From the NCBI RefSeq assembly GCF_014873875.1, contig NZ_JADBEM010000001.1:1488001-1552000 (forward strand): a stretch of DNA of 64,000 bases, in the 5' to 3' direction. The notes under the pieces were generated by a model. It was given only the letters and a program-made list of their open reading frames with translations, had not been told where the DNA came from and searched no databases. The DNA is from Actinopolymorpha pittospori (GTDB lineage: Bacteria; Actinomycetota; Actinomycetes; Propionibacteriales; Actinopolymorphaceae). A program made the translations under genes and the position numbers. Of this stretch, positions 8,700-17,276 are shown piece by piece; positions within the stretch are counted from its first letter, which is position 1, and every line of letters starts with the position of its first letter.

Positions 8700-8737
8700 C
8701 CGCCCGGCCCCGTCAGAGCGGCCGCGGCCTTCGGTGT

Positions 8738-8815
8738 CCATGCTTCAGTACCGATGTCATCGTGCCCATGCCTTCGGTACGCATGCCATCGGCGCCCATG
8801 CTTCATCGGTGCCGG
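8738..8815. repeat. Three imperfect repeats between convergent genes
   Basis: Three degenerate copies of a unit that begins ccatgc and continues ttc...ggta/atcgg start near 8738, 8766 and 8796, a period of 28-30 bp. They lie at the point where the DUF6098 gene and the FAD/Fe-S gene converge, and the last copy overlaps the latter's 3' end. The copies differ at many positions, so this is a decayed tandem duplication and not a CRISPR. Confidence 0.4.
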
Positions 8816-11800
8816 CCCAGGCGACGAAGAGCCCGGCGCGCCAATCCACGGACGGCGTACCCGGTCCCCACCGAAGCCAGCCCGGCGGCGGCCGCGGTGC
8901 ACACCAGCGCCGCGGATCTCCTGATCGCGGTCGGCAGCTGTGGACGGGTGGGGCGGAAGGGCTGGGCGTCGGAGGTGTGCTGGAGGCGCAGCAGCTCGGC
9001 GACGTGCAGAGCCTCACGTCCGGCGCCGGCGAGCTCGTGGATCTGGGTGCGACAGCTGAAACCGTCGGCGAGGACGGCGGTCGACGCGTCGGCCTGACGT
9101 ACCGCGGGGAGCAGAACGCTTTCCGCGCAGGCCGTGCTCACCTCGAGATGACCGCGCTCGAATCCGAAGTTTCCGGCCAGGCCGCAGCAGCCGGCGTCGA
9201 GCCGCTCGACCTCCGCCCCCGCCTGTTCGAGGATGCGTTGGTCGGCGTCCCAGCCCAACACCGCGTGTTGGTGGCAGTGCACCTGCGCGATGCCGCGTAC
9301 GCCATCGAGTCGGGGCGGTGTCCAACCTGGTGTGTGCTCGGTGAGCAGCTCCGCCAGCGTCACCGTCTGCTTGCTGAGGCGCTGGACGTCCAGGTCGTCG
9401 CCCAGGAGTTCGGGCGCGTCGGAACGGAAGACCGCGGTGCAGCTTGGTTCCAGGCCCACGACCAGCCCGCCGGCACGGACATGGTCCGCGAGCGCGTCGA
9501 CGGTGCGCCGGAGGATCCGTTTCGCGGTCGAGAGCTGGCCGGTCGAGATCCAGGTGAGTCCGCAGCACAGCGGCTGGTCGGGCAGGGCGACGGTCCAGCC
9601 GGCGTCCTCGAGAACCTCGATCGCGGCCTTGCCGATCGCCGGGTGGAACGTGTTGGTGAAGGTGTCCGGCCACAGGAGCACGGTGCCCCTGTCTCCCCTT
9701 GGCACCTTGTCCCGGCCTGCCCACCATTGGCGCAGGGTCTGCTCCGCGAACAGGGGAATCTCCCTGTGCTCCAGTCCCGCCGCGCGAGTGGCGATCCTCG
9801 GCAGCACCGGTGCGTGGGTGAGCGCGTTGACGGTCCGGGCGAGCCGAGGGGAGCGTCCGATCGCCGCGGCCAGTACGGGGAGCCAGCCCAGGCTGTAGTG
9901 GGCGCGGGGTCGTAGGCGGCCGCGGTAGTGCTGCGCCAGGAACTCCGCCTTGTACGTCGCCATGTCCACGTTGACGGGGCAGTCGGTCTTGCAGCCCTTG
10001 CACGCCAGACAGAGGTCAAGTGCGTCACGTACGGCGGTCGAGCGCCATCCACCCTTGACGGGGCTGTCGTCGTGACCGCCGAGCATCTCGAACAGGAGCC
10101 GGGCCCGGCCACGGGTGGAGTGTTCCTCCTCCCGCGTCGCCTGGTACGACGGGCACATGACGGCACCGCCCGCATGCTCGTGCTGGCGGCACTTCCCGAC
10201 ACCCACACAGCGGTTCGCGGCCGCCACGAAGGACCCCTGGTCCTCCGGATAGCTGAAGAAGAGTTCTCGCCCGGCATGCGGGCTCCAGGAGTTCCCCAGG
10301 CGGAGGTTCTCGTCGAGGCTGTACGGCGCGACGACCTTGCCGGGGTTCATGCGGTCGGCGGGGTCGAAGATGGCCTTCAGCTCCCCGAACGCCCGCGTCA
10401 AGCTCTCCCCGAACATGCGCGGGAGAAGCTCACCGCGGCTCTGACCGTCACCGTGTTCGCCGGAGAAGGATCCGCCATAGGACGCCACGAGGTCGGCCGC
10501 GCGTTCCATGAACCGACGGTAGTGCGCGACCCCGTCGGCGCTGGCGAGACCGAACGGGATGCGGGTGTGGACACACCCTTGGCCGAAGTGGCCGTAGAGG
10601 CTCGGCGCCGTCTCGTCGGCGTAGCCGAAGTCCGCGAAGAGCCGCTCCAGATCACGCAGGTAGTCGCCCAGTCGGTCCGGGGGTACCGCGGAGTCCTCCC
10701 AGCCCTCCCAGGTGTCAGCTTCGCCGGGCACGTGGGCGGTGGCGCCGAGTCCGGCTTCGCGTACTCGCCACAGCTCGTCCTCGTGCGTGGGATCGTCGAG
10801 GAAGGAGATGCGCGGATCACCATCGGAGATGCCGAGCGCGGCAAGCATGCGTTGCGCCGCGTCGTCCACCTCCTCGGTGGTGTTCGCGCCGAACTGTACG
10901 AGGAGGAAGCCTGACCCGTGGGGCATCTTCTCCCGAGCCTCGGGGTTGAGGTGTTTGATCCGCTCGTCGGTGATCAGCCGCTCGTCGATGCCTTCCAGAG
11001 CGATGGGCTTGTGCGGCAGAACTGCCGGTACGGCGTCTCCGGCCCCGGCGATGCTGTCGAAGCCGATGACGACGATGCTGCGCTGCTTCAGCACGGGAAC
11101 GAGTTCGAGTTCTGCTCGTAGGACGGTGACCAGGGTCGACTCGCTGCCCACCAGCAGGCCGGCGACGTCGAAGTTGTGCTCGGGGAGGAGGGAGTCGAGG
11201 TTGTAGCCCGAGACGCGTCGTGGGATGTCGGGGTAGCGGTGCCGGATCTCCTCGGCGTAGCGGTCCCGCAGTCGACGCAGGCTGCGATAGACGCTCGCGC
11301 GTCGGTCCCCGCGCCGCTCGATCGCGGCGTACTCCTCCTCGTTGGTTTCGCCACACCAGAAGCGCGTGCCGTCGTAGAGCAGGACCTCCAGCCGCGCGAT
11401 GTTGTCGACGACCTTCCCGGTCCGCTGGGCGGTCGCTCCGCAGGAGTTGTTGCCGATCATCCCGCCGATGGTGCAGTTGGGGTGTGTGGCCGGCTCCGGT
11501 CCGTACCGGAGGCCGTGCGGTGCGAGCTGGCGGTTCAGCTCGTCGAGCACGATGCCCGGCTCGACCACGCAGGTGCGGGCTTCTACGTCGACCGAGAGGA
11601 GCTTGTGGCAGTACTTCGACCAGTCGATGACGACGGCGGTGTTGGTGCACTGTCCTGCCAGGCTGGTGCCTCCACCCCGCGACAGCACTGGCGCATCGAA
11701 CTCGTGGCACACCGCGACGGCTTCCGCGCCCGCCTCGATCGTGCGCGGTAGGACGACCCCGACCGGCACCTGGCGGAAGTTCGACGCGTCCGTCGAGTAT

Positions 11801-11934
11801 GCGCCCCGGCTGCCGGCGTCGAAGCGGACCTCGCCGTCAACGCGGGTCATCAACGCCTGCCGGAGAGACGCAACGTCGATCCGCGGCGTCGGTGGACGCT
11901 TGGTCAGGGGATCAGGTAGCTCGACTGTCGCCAT
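8803..11934 (-). CDS. FAD-binding and Fe-S oxidoreductase, D-lactate dehydrogenase-like
   Basis: A 1043-aa multidomain protein. Residues about 20-290 are a PCMH-type FAD domain (V-L-S-R-G-G-G-T-S-L-A-G-Q, I-G-G-M-I-G-N-N-S-C-G). Next comes the FAD oxidase C-terminal domain with S-G-E-H-G-D-G-Q-S-R-G. Two 4Fe-4S motifs follow, the second clear in C-L-A-C-K-G-C-K-T-D-C-P. Two CCG-domain copies (L-C-C-G-L and D-A-G-C-C-G-L-A-G-N-F-G) complete the core. Such proteins oxidise D-lactate or another 2-hydroxyacid and pass electrons to quinone. A hydrophobic then basic tail may bind the membrane. It follows the ThDP enzyme gene by 12 bp. Confidence 0.9.
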   Translation of the reverse strand: MATVELPDPLTKRPPTPRIDVASLRQALMTRVDGEVRFDAGSRGAYSTDASNFRQVPVGVVLPRTIEAGAEAVAVCHEFDAPVLSRGGGTSLAGQCTNTAVVIDWSKYCHKLLSVDVEARTCVVEPGIVLDELNRQLAPHGLRYGPEPATHPNCTIGGMIGNNSCGATAQRTGKVVDNIARLEVLLYDGTRFWCGETNEEEYAAIERRGDRRASVYRSLRRLRDRYAEEIRHRYPDIPRRVSGYNLDSLLPEHNFDVAGLLVGSESTLVTVLRAELELVPVLKQRSIVVIGFDSIAGAGDAVPAVLPHKPIALEGIDERLITDERIKHLNPEAREKMPHGSGFLLVQFGANTTEEVDDAAQRMLAALGISDGDPRISFLDDPTHEDELWRVREAGLGATAHVPGEADTWEGWEDSAVPPDRLGDYLRDLERLFADFGYADETAPSLYGHFGQGCVHTRIPFGLASADGVAHYRRFMERAADLVASYGGSFSGEHGDGQSRGELLPRMFGESLTRAFGELKAIFDPADRMNPGKVVAPYSLDENLRLGNSWSPHAGRELFFSYPEDQGSFVAAANRCVGVGKCRQHEHAGGAVMCPSYQATREEEHSTRGRARLLFEMLGGHDDSPVKGGWRSTAVRDALDLCLACKGCKTDCPVNVDMATYKAEFLAQHYRGRLRPRAHYSLGWLPVLAAAIGRSPRLARTVNALTHAPVLPRIATRAAGLEHREIPLFAEQTLRQWWAGRDKVPRGDRGTVLLWPDTFTNTFHPAIGKAAIEVLEDAGWTVALPDQPLCCGLTWISTGQLSTAKRILRRTVDALADHVRAGGLVVGLEPSCTAVFRSDAPELLGDDLDVQRLSKQTVTLAELLTEHTPGWTPPRLDGVRGIAQVHCHQHAVLGWDADQRILEQAGAEVERLDAGCCGLAGNFGFERGHLEVSTACAESVLLPAVRQADASTAVLADGFSCRTQIHELAGAGREALHVAELLRLQHTSDAQPFRPTRPQLPTAIRRSAALVCTAAAAGLASVGTGYAVRGLARRALRRLGRHR

Positions 11935-11946
11935 CGCTACGCCACC

Positions 11947-13740
11947 TCACCCTTCGCGGTGGGGTAGGAACTCCTGCAGCTTCGTCTTGACTCCTTCCCT
12001 GATGAGGCCCCATCGGTTCTCGTCGCCGGCGAGGACGGCTTTGGCGGTGTCTTTCGCCTGTTCGAAGCTGGCATGTGGCGGGATGGGCGGGACGTCGGGG
12101 TCGCAGCGGACGTCGAGAACCGTCGGCCGGTCGGCATGCAACGCCTGGTCCCAGGCCGGGCCAAGCTGGTCGGGCGTGTTCACCGTGTGAGCGGCGAGAC
12201 CGATGCTCTTCGCGAAGCCGGCGTAGTCGACGTCGGGCAGAGTCTGGGACTCGGGGAACTTCGGGGATCCGCCCATGGCGCGCATCTCCCAGGTGACCTG
12301 GTTGAGGTCGTTGTTGTGCAACACGGCGACGACCAGGCGCGGATCGGACCACTCCTGCCAGTAGCGCTTGACGGTGATGAGTTCGGCCATGCCATTCATC
12401 TGCATCGCGCCGTCACCCACCATGGCGATGACGGGTCGGTCGGGGCAGCCGAACTTCGCGCCAATCGCATACGGCACGCCCGGCCCCATGGTGGCAAGCG
12501 TCCCGGACAACGATCCGCGCATGTGGCCACGGAACCGCAGGTTGCGGGCGTACCAGTTGGCCGCGGACCCGGAGTCGGCGGTCACGATCGCGTCGTCGGG
12601 CAGCCGGGTGGAGAGTTCGGCGAACAGCCGCATCGGGTTGATCGGGTCGGCGTTCACCATCGCTTCCTTGTCGATGGTCTCCCACCAGCGGGCGACGTCG
12701 TCCTCGATCCCTTCCCGCCACGCTCGCTTCGTCTTCGGCTCGAGGAGAGGAATCAGGGCGCGTAGCGTCGCCGCGGAGTCCCCGACCAGGTTGACCTCGT
12801 AGGGGTAGCGCATCCCGAGGAACTTGCCGTCAATGTCGATCTGCACCCCACGGGCCTGCCCGAAGTCGGGCATGAACTGGGTGTAGGGGAAGTTCGATCC
12901 CACCGTCAGCAACGTGTCGGCGGCTCGCATCATCTCGTAACTCGGCCGGGTCCCGAGTAGCCCGATCGCGCCCGTCACGTAGGGAAGGTCGTCGGGCAGG
13001 ACGTCCTTTCCCAACAGGGCCTTGGCCACCCCGGCACCGAGTATGTCGGCGACCTGCTCGAGTTCGGCCCGTGCGCCACGCGCACCGCTACCGGCGAGGA
13101 TGGCAACCTTCTCCCCGGCGTTCAGCACCTCGGCCGCGCGCCGAATCGACTCGTCGTCGGGCACGACAACCGGCCAGTCGATCCCAGTGCTGGACGGCAC
13201 CATCTTGAACGCGTGCCCGGGCGGCGTGTAATCGAGTTCCTGTACGTCGGCGGGGATGATCACCGCGGTCGGTGCGCGCTCGGCGAGTGCGACCCGGATA
13301 GCCCGGTCGATCACGTTCGGCAGCTGTTCGGGGACGGTGACCATCTCGACGTACTCGCTGGCCACGTCCTTGTACAGGCTCAGCATGTCGATCTCCTGTT
13401 GGTAGGAGCCGCCCATCGCCGACCTGTTGGTCTGCCCCACGATCGCCACCACCGGTACGTGGTCGAGCTTCGCGTCGTAGAGACCGTTGAGCAGATGGAT
13501 CCCACCAGGACCCGACGTGGCCGCGCACACGCCCACCCGGCCGGTGAACTTCGCATAGCCCACCGCCTGGAACGCGCTCATCTCCTCGTGCCGCGACTGG
13601 ACGAACGCCGGCTCGTTCTTCGCCCGTACCCACGCCGCCAGGAGTCCGTTGATGCCGTCGCCGGGGTAGGCGAACACCTTCTCCACGCCCCAGGCACGCA
13701 ACCGCTCCAGTAGATAGTCACCAACCGTCTGGGTGGGCAT
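11947..13740 (-). CDS. ThDP-dependent pyruvate oxidase/dehydrogenase (quinone)-like enzyme
   Basis: A 597-aa enzyme with the three-domain plan of the acetolactate synthase/PoxB family. The PYR domain carries the catalytic Glu in Q-S-R-H-E-E-M-S-A-F, a central FAD/NAD-like domain lies at about 190-330, and the ThDP-binding domain has VGDGAMQMNGMAEL followed by H-N-N-D-L. The closest type is pyruvate dehydrogenase (quinone)/pyruvate oxidase, giving acetate and CO2 from pyruvate. The start is the ATG at 13740, because GGAGGAGGT lies just upstream and would be inside the coding region if the longer frame were used. It leads an operon with the D-lactate-dehydrogenase-like gene. Confidence 0.87.
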   Translation of the reverse strand: MPTQTVGDYLLERLRAWGVEKVFAYPGDGINGLLAAWVRAKNEPAFVQSRHEEMSAFQAVGYAKFTGRVGVCAATSGPGGIHLLNGLYDAKLDHVPVVAIVGQTNRSAMGGSYQQEIDMLSLYKDVASEYVEMVTVPEQLPNVIDRAIRVALAERAPTAVIIPADVQELDYTPPGHAFKMVPSSTGIDWPVVVPDDESIRRAAEVLNAGEKVAILAGSGARGARAELEQVADILGAGVAKALLGKDVLPDDLPYVTGAIGLLGTRPSYEMMRAADTLLTVGSNFPYTQFMPDFGQARGVQIDIDGKFLGMRYPYEVNLVGDSAATLRALIPLLEPKTKRAWREGIEDDVARWWETIDKEAMVNADPINPMRLFAELSTRLPDDAIVTADSGSAANWYARNLRFRGHMRGSLSGTLATMGPGVPYAIGAKFGCPDRPVIAMVGDGAMQMNGMAELITVKRYWQEWSDPRLVVAVLHNNDLNQVTWEMRAMGGSPKFPESQTLPDVDYAGFAKSIGLAAHTVNTPDQLGPAWDQALHADRPTVLDVRCDPDVPPIPPHASFEQAKDTAKAVLAGDENRWGLIREGVKTKLQEFLPHREG

Positions 13741-14069
13741 CGTGACCTCCTCCACAAAGATCGCGTCACGGTCTCCTCTTCCGTCATACCACCGAACCGA
13801 AACACAGGCAGGGTGGCCGACGAAGGACCGCGTGGGTGGTCAGCCACTCGCAAGGGCGACATGACCAAGCGGCTGGCAGTGTGGTCACACCGGCCGCGTA
13901 CGGGTAGTTCACCAACGACATCCACGTCCAAAAACTCCACCAACGTCTGGCAATGTCTGCCCCACGCTGGACGAGTCCGAGCGCTGGTGAGATGTGCTCA
14001 GGCGCAAAGGCGCGTCAGGCGACTGGTTTGCCGCTGTGACGCCGAGGATCTCCCCGTTCGACCTTGCGC
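13741..14069. other. Intergenic region with promoter of the ThDP/FAD operon
   Basis: About 330 bp between the end of the hemerythrin gene and the start of the ThDP enzyme gene, both leftward. It contains the strong Shine-Dalgarno of the ThDP gene at about 13747-13755. I see no open frame with support, no RNA gene and no obvious terminator. Confidence 0.4.
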
Positions 14070-14615
14070 CTACTCCGGCTTGAGTGCCTCGGTCAGGTCC
14101 TCCTTGGACATCGACGACGCACCCGCGATGCCGGCATTCTTGGCCTGCTGCAGGAGTTCGGCCTTGGTCTCCTCGCCCGGAGCCTCGCCCAGGTGCGCTT
14201 GGCGACTTGCCGCGAAGGCGGCACCCAACTCCGCCCTGCGGGCGTCGCCGATCCGCTCCCGGATCCCCGGCAGCACGTCGCTCTCTTCCTCGCCTATGTG
14301 GTGCCGAACTGCTTTCACGAACTCGTTCAACGCAGGACCGAACTCGGCCGCGGCAGGGTCGATACCCTGGAGCTTCTCCAGCAACTCCTCCGCCTCGGCG
14401 TGCTCCTCCTGGCTGTGCGCTACCTCGTCCGTCTCCCGAGCCTCGCTGCGCGCGACCGGATAGACCTCGGCCTCCTCGGCGCGACTGTGGGCGACGAGCA
14501 ACGCGGTGACAACCGGCAACGTCAACGCCCGCTTGCCCGGCTCGTTCTCCAGGACCTCGAACAGCCGCTCAAGCTCACGGTGGTCCGCGATGATCAGGTC
14601 AACCACGTCAGACAT
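14070..14615 (-). CDS. Hemerythrin HHE-domain protein with C-terminal SAP-like module
   Basis: A 181-aa protein. A four-helix HHE domain spans about residues 1-135 with diiron-type His/Glu ligands: I-A-D-H-R-E-L-E, A-H-S-R-A-E-E, H-S-Q-E-E-H-A-E-A-E-E and V-R-H-H-I-G-E-E-E. The family senses or binds oxygen, NO or iron. The last 30 residues, AELLQQAKNAGIAGASSMSKEDLTEALKPE, are a separate Rho-N/SAP-like module also seen in the small proteins at 6.6 and 7.0 kb. GGAGGAG sits 3 bases before the ATG at 14615, so I prefer this to an upstream TTG. Confidence 0.88.
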   Translation of the reverse strand: MSDVVDLIIADHRELERLFEVLENEPGKRALTLPVVTALLVAHSRAEEAEVYPVARSEARETDEVAHSQEEHAEAEELLEKLQGIDPAAAEFGPALNEFVKAVRHHIGEEESDVLPGIRERIGDARRAELGAAFAASRQAHLGEAPGEETKAELLQQAKNAGIAGASSMSKEDLTEALKPE

Positions 14616-14766
14616 GTGCTCCTCCAACTGCCCGTACGGCTCCTCGTTTTCGCACCATACTCGGCATCTCGGCTTAACGCAGGGAGGCTCATCGGGCGCT
14701 TCTGCGAGGGCCGACCGCGCTCCGGCGGGCGATTCGGCGTGTCAGTCCTGGAGGTGGAAAGAAAGC

Positions 14767-14798
14767 GAGCCAGCGACGTACGTGTACGTCGCTGGCTC
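14767..14798. terminator. Perfect 15-bp inverted repeat, probable terminator
   Basis: GAGCCAGCGACGTAC and its exact complement are separated by only 2 bases. No T-run follows, which is common for actinobacterial terminators. It lies just beyond the stop of the leftward DUF6131 gene and before the promoter region of the hemerythrin gene, so it most likely ends the DUF6131 transcript. The tiny loop would also allow a cruciform. Confidence 0.6.
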
Positions 14799-14833
14799 GA
14801 ACAATCTTCGCTGCGGTAGGGGCTCCTGCCTCA

Positions 14834-14989
14834 TTACCACCAGTATCGCCGGCCACCCACCGGGCGCCCCACCGCCCCAAGGATCCAGAACACGACTCCG
14901 ATGACAAGCAGGATGATGCCGAGCGTCCAAAGAATCGAGATACCCAGCACGAATCCCAGAACCAAAAGTATGACGCCGAGAGCGACCAC
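14834..14989 (-). CDS. DUF6131 small membrane protein
   Basis: A 51-aa protein that is almost entirely hydrophobic: two segments (VALGVILLVLGFVLGISIL and WTLGIILLVIGVVFWILGAVG), then GRPVGGRRYWW. The G-R-P-V-G-G-R-R ending is characteristic of the DUF6131 family of small actinobacterial membrane proteins, function unknown. I chose the GTG at 14989, which has GGGGAGG at a good distance. The longer frame from 15094 would add an unrelated Cys-rich stretch. A perfect hairpin follows downstream. Confidence 0.75.
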   Translation of the reverse strand: MVALGVILLVLGFVLGISILWTLGIILLVIGVVFWILGAVGRPVGGRRYWW

Positions 14990-15174
14990 GATCTTCCTCC
15001 CCAAAGAGGTCAGGCATGGCTCTGCAAGCATGCTGTCGCAGCTTGCGCGCTGACGGTTCAGCGCTGCCTCGTCACCGACGCTACACACCCCCAAGGCTTA
15101 ACGCATCTCGCCCGATCCCGAGTTCCCGAAGGTTGCTGGCGCCCCGACCCCGCGTCACCGGTGGTAGCTCTTCG
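14990..15174. other. Intergenic region upstream of DUF6131
   Basis: About 185 bp between two leftward genes, presumably carrying the DUF6131 promoter. I see no further feature. Confidence 0.35.
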
Positions 15175-15852
15175 TCAACCGGTGCGGCCGGTGGCGTCGT
15201 CGTTCGGCGTGCCGACCGGCTTGGACTCCGGTGAGCCGCGTTCGCGGAGGAAGACAGCGAGGATGGCCATCGAGACCAACGCCAGCAGCTCCGACTGCCA
15301 GTTCTGCAGGGTGCGGTTCCAGAAGTCCGGCGCCAGGATGTACTGCGACCAGGAGATCGGTGCCTGCAACTGGCCCAGCTGTTGCTCGTTGTAGGACACG
15401 ACTCCGGTGACGGACTGGGTGAACCACGAGGCGAGAAAGATCAACGCCATGACCAGGCCGAGGGAGTGGGAGTAGATCCCCAACCTCAGACCACGAGACC
15501 GCGCCCAGGACGGGGAGTTCAGCCGGGCGTAGGGGCCGACCTGCTGCTCCTTGTCGGTTTGCTGCCCCACTTCGTCCGGGGGCTTGGACTCCGGCGACCC
15601 GCGCTGAACCAGCCACACGGTTCCCATGATGTAGAGGAAGAACTGGAGGTACTCCGACTGCCAGTTCTCCATCACGTCGACGCCGAAGTCCGAGGACGTC
15701 AGATAGCTCCACAGCGAGATCTGCTGGAACCCTTCCGCGAGCTGACGCTCGTTGAAGTCGGCGTGTCCTACCAACGCCTGGGCGACCAGCACGCCGAGGA
15801 AGGCGACTCCGAACACGAGTGTCAAGGAGTAGTTGCGGAAGAAGTGGCGCAT
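15175..15852 (-). CDS. DUF6766 family membrane protein
   Basis: A 225-aa membrane protein made of two similar halves. Each has a hydrophobic helix, a region with N-W-Q-S-E (ENWQSEYLQFFLYIM and QNWQSELLALVSMAIL) and then R-G-S-P-E-S-K-P. The repetition and the start MRHFFRNYSLTLVFGVAFLGVLVAQAL fit DUF6766, a family of unknown function. Four membrane helices are likely. It is the last gene of an operon with a 27-aa membrane peptide (8-bp gap) and a lipoprotein, which suggests a small envelope complex. Confidence 0.78.
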   Translation of the reverse strand: MRHFFRNYSLTLVFGVAFLGVLVAQALVGHADFNERQLAEGFQQISLWSYLTSSDFGVDVMENWQSEYLQFFLYIMGTVWLVQRGSPESKPPDEVGQQTDKEQQVGPYARLNSPSWARSRGLRLGIYSHSLGLVMALIFLASWFTQSVTGVVSYNEQQLGQLQAPISWSQYILAPDFWNRTLQNWQSELLALVSMAILAVFLRERGSPESKPVGTPNDDATGRTG

Positions 15853-15860
15853 CGCTCGAC

Positions 15861-15944
15861 CTACCTGTGGAGAAGTCCGACTGCGATGAAGAAGACGAAC
15901 GCGAAGCCGAGCATGATCAGCAAAGCGGCGAGGGCGGCGCGCAC
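15861..15944 (-). CDS. 27-aa single-span membrane peptide
   Basis: This very short gene encodes MRAALAALLIMLGFAFVFFIAVGLLHR, a single hydrophobic helix with basic residues at both ends. The GTG at 15944 is preceded by GGGGAG at a correct spacing. It begins 1 base after the stop of the lipoprotein gene and ends 8 bases before the DUF6766 start, so translation as part of the operon is plausible. No family is recognisable at this length. It could be a small subunit of a DUF6766 membrane complex, which is inference. Confidence 0.55.
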   Translation of the reverse strand: MRAALAALLIMLGFAFVFFIAVGLLHR

Positions 15945-15945
15945 G

Positions 15946-16359
15946 TCAGTCTCCCCTGAGCTCACACTGGTAGGGCCGTTCGCCTCGGGGATGGCAGCCA
16001 GCCGCGGTGATGCGCCAGCCGGCGGAGAACGCCGACAGGAACACGGTGTCGTGCGCGAACACCACGCGGGCCTGGTCACCGTAGACGTCGATGTGGCCGA
16101 CCGCACCAGCGGACCGGATCCTCGCCGACATGATCGCCTTCGAGCAGCCCTCGCCCGCGGAGTGCTCGAGGTCCTCCCGCGTCGCGGGCGCCAGCAGGCC
16201 ACACGCCCGCGCGGCGTCCCGGTCACCGACGGCGGCATGGAACCCCTCCGCCGCCTTCCTCGCCGCGTCCTCGCGCACTGCCGTGGCACCGCAACCCGTG
16301 CCGACGACAACGAAGATGAGCAGCGCCATGATTCGGACAGTTGGCCACACCCGACTCAC
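15946..16359 (-). CDS. Putative lipoprotein
   Basis: A 137-aa exported protein. The signal sequence MSRVWPTVRIMALLIFVVVGTGC ends in a lipobox-like V-G-T-G-C, so Cys23 is the likely lipidated residue. The mature part has four further Cys (in R-A-C-G-L, E-G-C-S-K, A-A-G-C-H and Y-Q-C-E-L), probably two disulfides. I recognise no family. The GTG at 16359 has AGGTGGAGG upstream. It is the first gene of the operon with the 27-aa peptide and DUF6766. Confidence 0.75.
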   Translation of the reverse strand: MSRVWPTVRIMALLIFVVVGTGCGATAVREDAARKAAEGFHAAVGDRDAARACGLLAPATREDLEHSAGEGCSKAIMSARIRSAGAVGHIDVYGDQARVVFAHDTVFLSAFSAGWRITAAGCHPRGERPYQCELRGD

Positions 16360-16505
16360 GACGCCTCCACCTCCTTGCGACCGTCTCGTATCTTCGCACT
16401 TGAGACCGTACTCGCAACTCGGCGACCGGCTGTAGTCGGCTGTGGACCCACAGCACGAGGTCCCCTGCCGGCAGGGGTTCGGGATCGACCGGCCTGCCGA
16501 ACCCG

Positions 16506-17276
16506 TCAGGCCGAGATCGCCGTCAGGTGTTCCTCGGTGCGGAAGCCTGCCGACTCATACACGCGCGCGCCCATCTTGCTGGCGTAAAGGTAGGCGGTGG
16601 TCGCGCCGGCGACATAGCCTTCGCGCGCGATCTCCAGCGTGAGGGCACGACCGTACCCGCGCCGACGGTATCGCGGCAGCGTCGTGATGTTGAAGATGCC
16701 GAGCAGATCCTCAGAAACAGAGGCCATCCCGGTACCCACCGGGACTCCATCTACTTCCGCGAGGTAGAAGGTGATCCCAGGCATCTCGGCCAGGGACGGA
16801 CTTGCCATGACCTCGAACGTCCCGTGCGGCGCTTCGAAGCCGTCCTCCAGGAGTCTGGTGTAGGCGCCGAGTTGGTCCGCGGGGACGGCTCGTACTCTCA
16901 GCGCGCCGTGGTCCGACTGCGGTGGCGGTCCCTCGTCGGGCCACCTGATCATGAGCGGCATCGCGTTGCGCCGGGTGAGGCCGTGGGCGGCCGCCACCTC
17001 GGTGACCAGCGGAGTCGGCTCGCCCCGCACCTGGATGCTCCAGGGGAACCCCGCCTCCTTCGCGGAGTCCGCCAGGTCGGCTATCTCATCGGCGTCTGGC
17101 TCCAGAGCAGGGCTGATGATCGCGTTCAGGGAAGCGACCGGCGCACCGGAGATTGCCAGCACCGCACCGCGCGGACCTCTTCTGGCTCGGCCGGTGGTCG
17201 CGGCCCGCGCCAGGCTCTCGCAGGTGTCGGCATAGGCCCGGACAGCCGCCTCCACATGATCATTAGTTAGTGCCAC
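16506..17276 (-). CDS. GNAT family N-acetyltransferase
   Basis: A 256-aa protein. Its C-terminal half (about 130-256) is a GNAT fold: GITFYLAEVDGVPVGTGMASV, then the acetyl-CoA loop in L-P-R-Y-R-R-R-G-Y-G-R-A-L-T (R-x2-G-x-G/A type) and Y-E-S-A-G-F-R-T. The N-terminal half resembles a degenerate second GNAT domain. The GTG at 17276 appears leaderless: a TATACT -10 element ends 6 bases before it, and there is no ribosome site. A perfect palindrome overlaps the start, implying repressor control. Substrate unknown. Confidence 0.85.
   Translation of the reverse strand: MALTNDHVEAAVRAYADTCESLARAATTGRARRGPRGAVLAISGAPVASLNAIISPALEPDADEIADLADSAKEAGFPWSIQVRGEPTPLVTEVAAAHGLTRRNAMPLMIRWPDEGPPPQSDHGALRVRAVPADQLGAYTRLLEDGFEAPHGTFEVMASPSLAEMPGITFYLAEVDGVPVGTGMASVSEDLLGIFNITTLPRYRRRGYGRALTLEIAREGYVAGATTAYLYASKMGARVYESAGFRTEEHLTAISA

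Noticed and set aside
8738..8815. Spaced repeats considered as a CRISPR
   Set aside because: There are only three copies, poorly conserved, with no defined spacers and no cas genes nearby.
14767..14798. Perfect palindrome considered as an insertion-sequence end or attachment site
   Set aside because: It is a single copy with no transposase or integrase nearby. Its position after a stop codon fits a terminator.
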